A program made the translations under genes and the position numbers. Source: an uncultured Chitinophagales bacterium (GTDB lineage Bacteria > Bacteroidota > Bacteroidia > Chitinophagales > Chitinophagaceae). Taken from it: a stretch of 15,257 nt of DNA. How positions within the stretch are numbered: the first letter of the stretch is position 1; the number at the start of each line of letters is the position of its first letter. The notes beneath the pieces are model-generated. The model was given only the letters and a program-made list of their open reading frames with translations. It was not told where the DNA came from and did not search any database. Positions 14,933 to 15,257 of this stretch are shown in pieces. The stretch spans positions 1 to 15,257 of the forward strand of contig CAMPIQ010000086.1 of assembly GCA_946886475.1 (NCBI GenBank), written 5' to 3'.

Positions 14933-15257
14933 TCATTTTTTAAAATTCCCTTCTTTCATCTGTTGGTTAAGGATCATCATTTTTATTGAAGTGATGGCCG
15001 CTTCTTCGCCCTTATGTCCGTGAATGCCTCCTGTTCTTTCCATGGCCTGTTTATCCGTATCAACCGTTAATATTCCAAATACAACAGGGACTTCCATTGC
15101 CAGATTCAATTCAGTGATGCCATGTGTTACTGACTGGCAAACATATTCAAAATGAGGTGTACCTCCGCGAATAACGCAGCCTAGTGCTATAAAGGCAGAA
15201 GGTGCATTATTATGGGCCCAGCATTGTTTGATGGCGAAAGGAATTTCAACAGCACCG
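14933..15257 (-). CDS. ribH: 6,7-dimethyl-8-ribityllumazine synthase, C-terminal part (cut by window edge)
   Basis: I translated the minus strand here: 107 residues in frame from the right edge to a TGA at 14933-14935, starting GAVEIPFAIKQ. It is lumazine synthase, which joins 5-amino-6-ribitylaminouracil and 3,4-dihydroxy-2-butanone 4-phosphate in the penultimate step of riboflavin synthesis, usually as a 60-mer or pentamer. Signatures are ALGCVIRGGTPHFEYVC with the catalytic His in PHFE, THGITELNLAMEVPVVFG, and QAMERTGGIHGHKGEEAA with the conserved Arg. The family is about 155 residues long, so roughly 50 N-terminal residues lie outside the window. The LutA-like gene follows. After the stop the same frame stays open for another 31 protein-like codons. 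Confidence 0.95.
   Translation of the reverse strand, partial: GAVEIPFAIKQCWAHNNAPSAFIALGCVIRGGTPHFEYVCQSVTHGITELNLAMEVPVVFGILTVDTDKQAMERTGGIHGHKGEEAAITSIKMMILNQQMKEGNFKK

Noticed and set aside
1..15257. A defence island, CRISPR array, mobile element or biosynthetic cluster
   Set aside because: I looked for spaced repeats, transposase or integrase motifs, nucleases and cluster enzymes on both strands and found none; the EVE gene alone is not enough.

Overview
The window looks like chromosomal, housekeeping DNA from a member of the Bacteroidota, most likely family Chitinophagaceae. The reasons are the protein families and their style: a FAS1 protein with a GGAPMY/KNIIDNAV opening, a GYF_2-type membrane protein, Lys9-type saccharopine dehydrogenase, YfbK-type VWA lipoprotein and a cysteine-free sirtuin. 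Shine-Dalgarno signals are weak, and several gene starts are preceded by the TAnnTTTG -7 element typical of this phylum. The family-level placement is inference from protein resemblance, not from a search.

Layout, left to right. Bases 1-56 may be the 5' end of a leftward gene; 57-512 is AT-rich and holds nothing convincing. Bases 513-5622 form a leftward unit read gyrA, then two tandem paralogous secreted repeat proteins with 20-bp gaps. A divergent spacer with a good gyrA promoter candidate leads to a rightward GYF_2/membrane protein (5820-6737) and a rightward saccharopine dehydrogenase (6867-8378), whose promoter motif sits almost on the start codon. Convergent to that is a leftward pair: an e(P4)-type lipoprotein acid phosphatase/5'-nucleotidase followed 29 bp later by a class III sirtuin without zinc cysteines. 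A 78-residue unknown gene (10107-10343) points right and meets, across a perfect 13-bp inverted repeat, a leftward VWA/YfbK lipoprotein (10415-12091). Next come a translationally coupled leftward EVE-domain and VOC pair (12220-13292), a rightward secreted FAS1 protein with a strong terminator, and a leftward pair made of ribH (cut by the right edge) and a LutA-like CCG protein.

Most genes are recognisable core or common accessory functions: DNA topology, amino-acid metabolism, NAD-linked chemistry, riboflavin synthesis and surface or periplasmic proteins. There is no mobile element, CRISPR array, rRNA or tRNA that I can see, and no obvious new defence or biosynthetic system. The most interesting points are a protein-like in-frame tail after the ribH stop codon, the e(P4)-sirtuin pairing, the tandem paralogues behind gyrA, an insertion in the saccharopine dehydrogenase, a palindromic repeat that resembles dispersed elements, and the unknown 78-residue gene.
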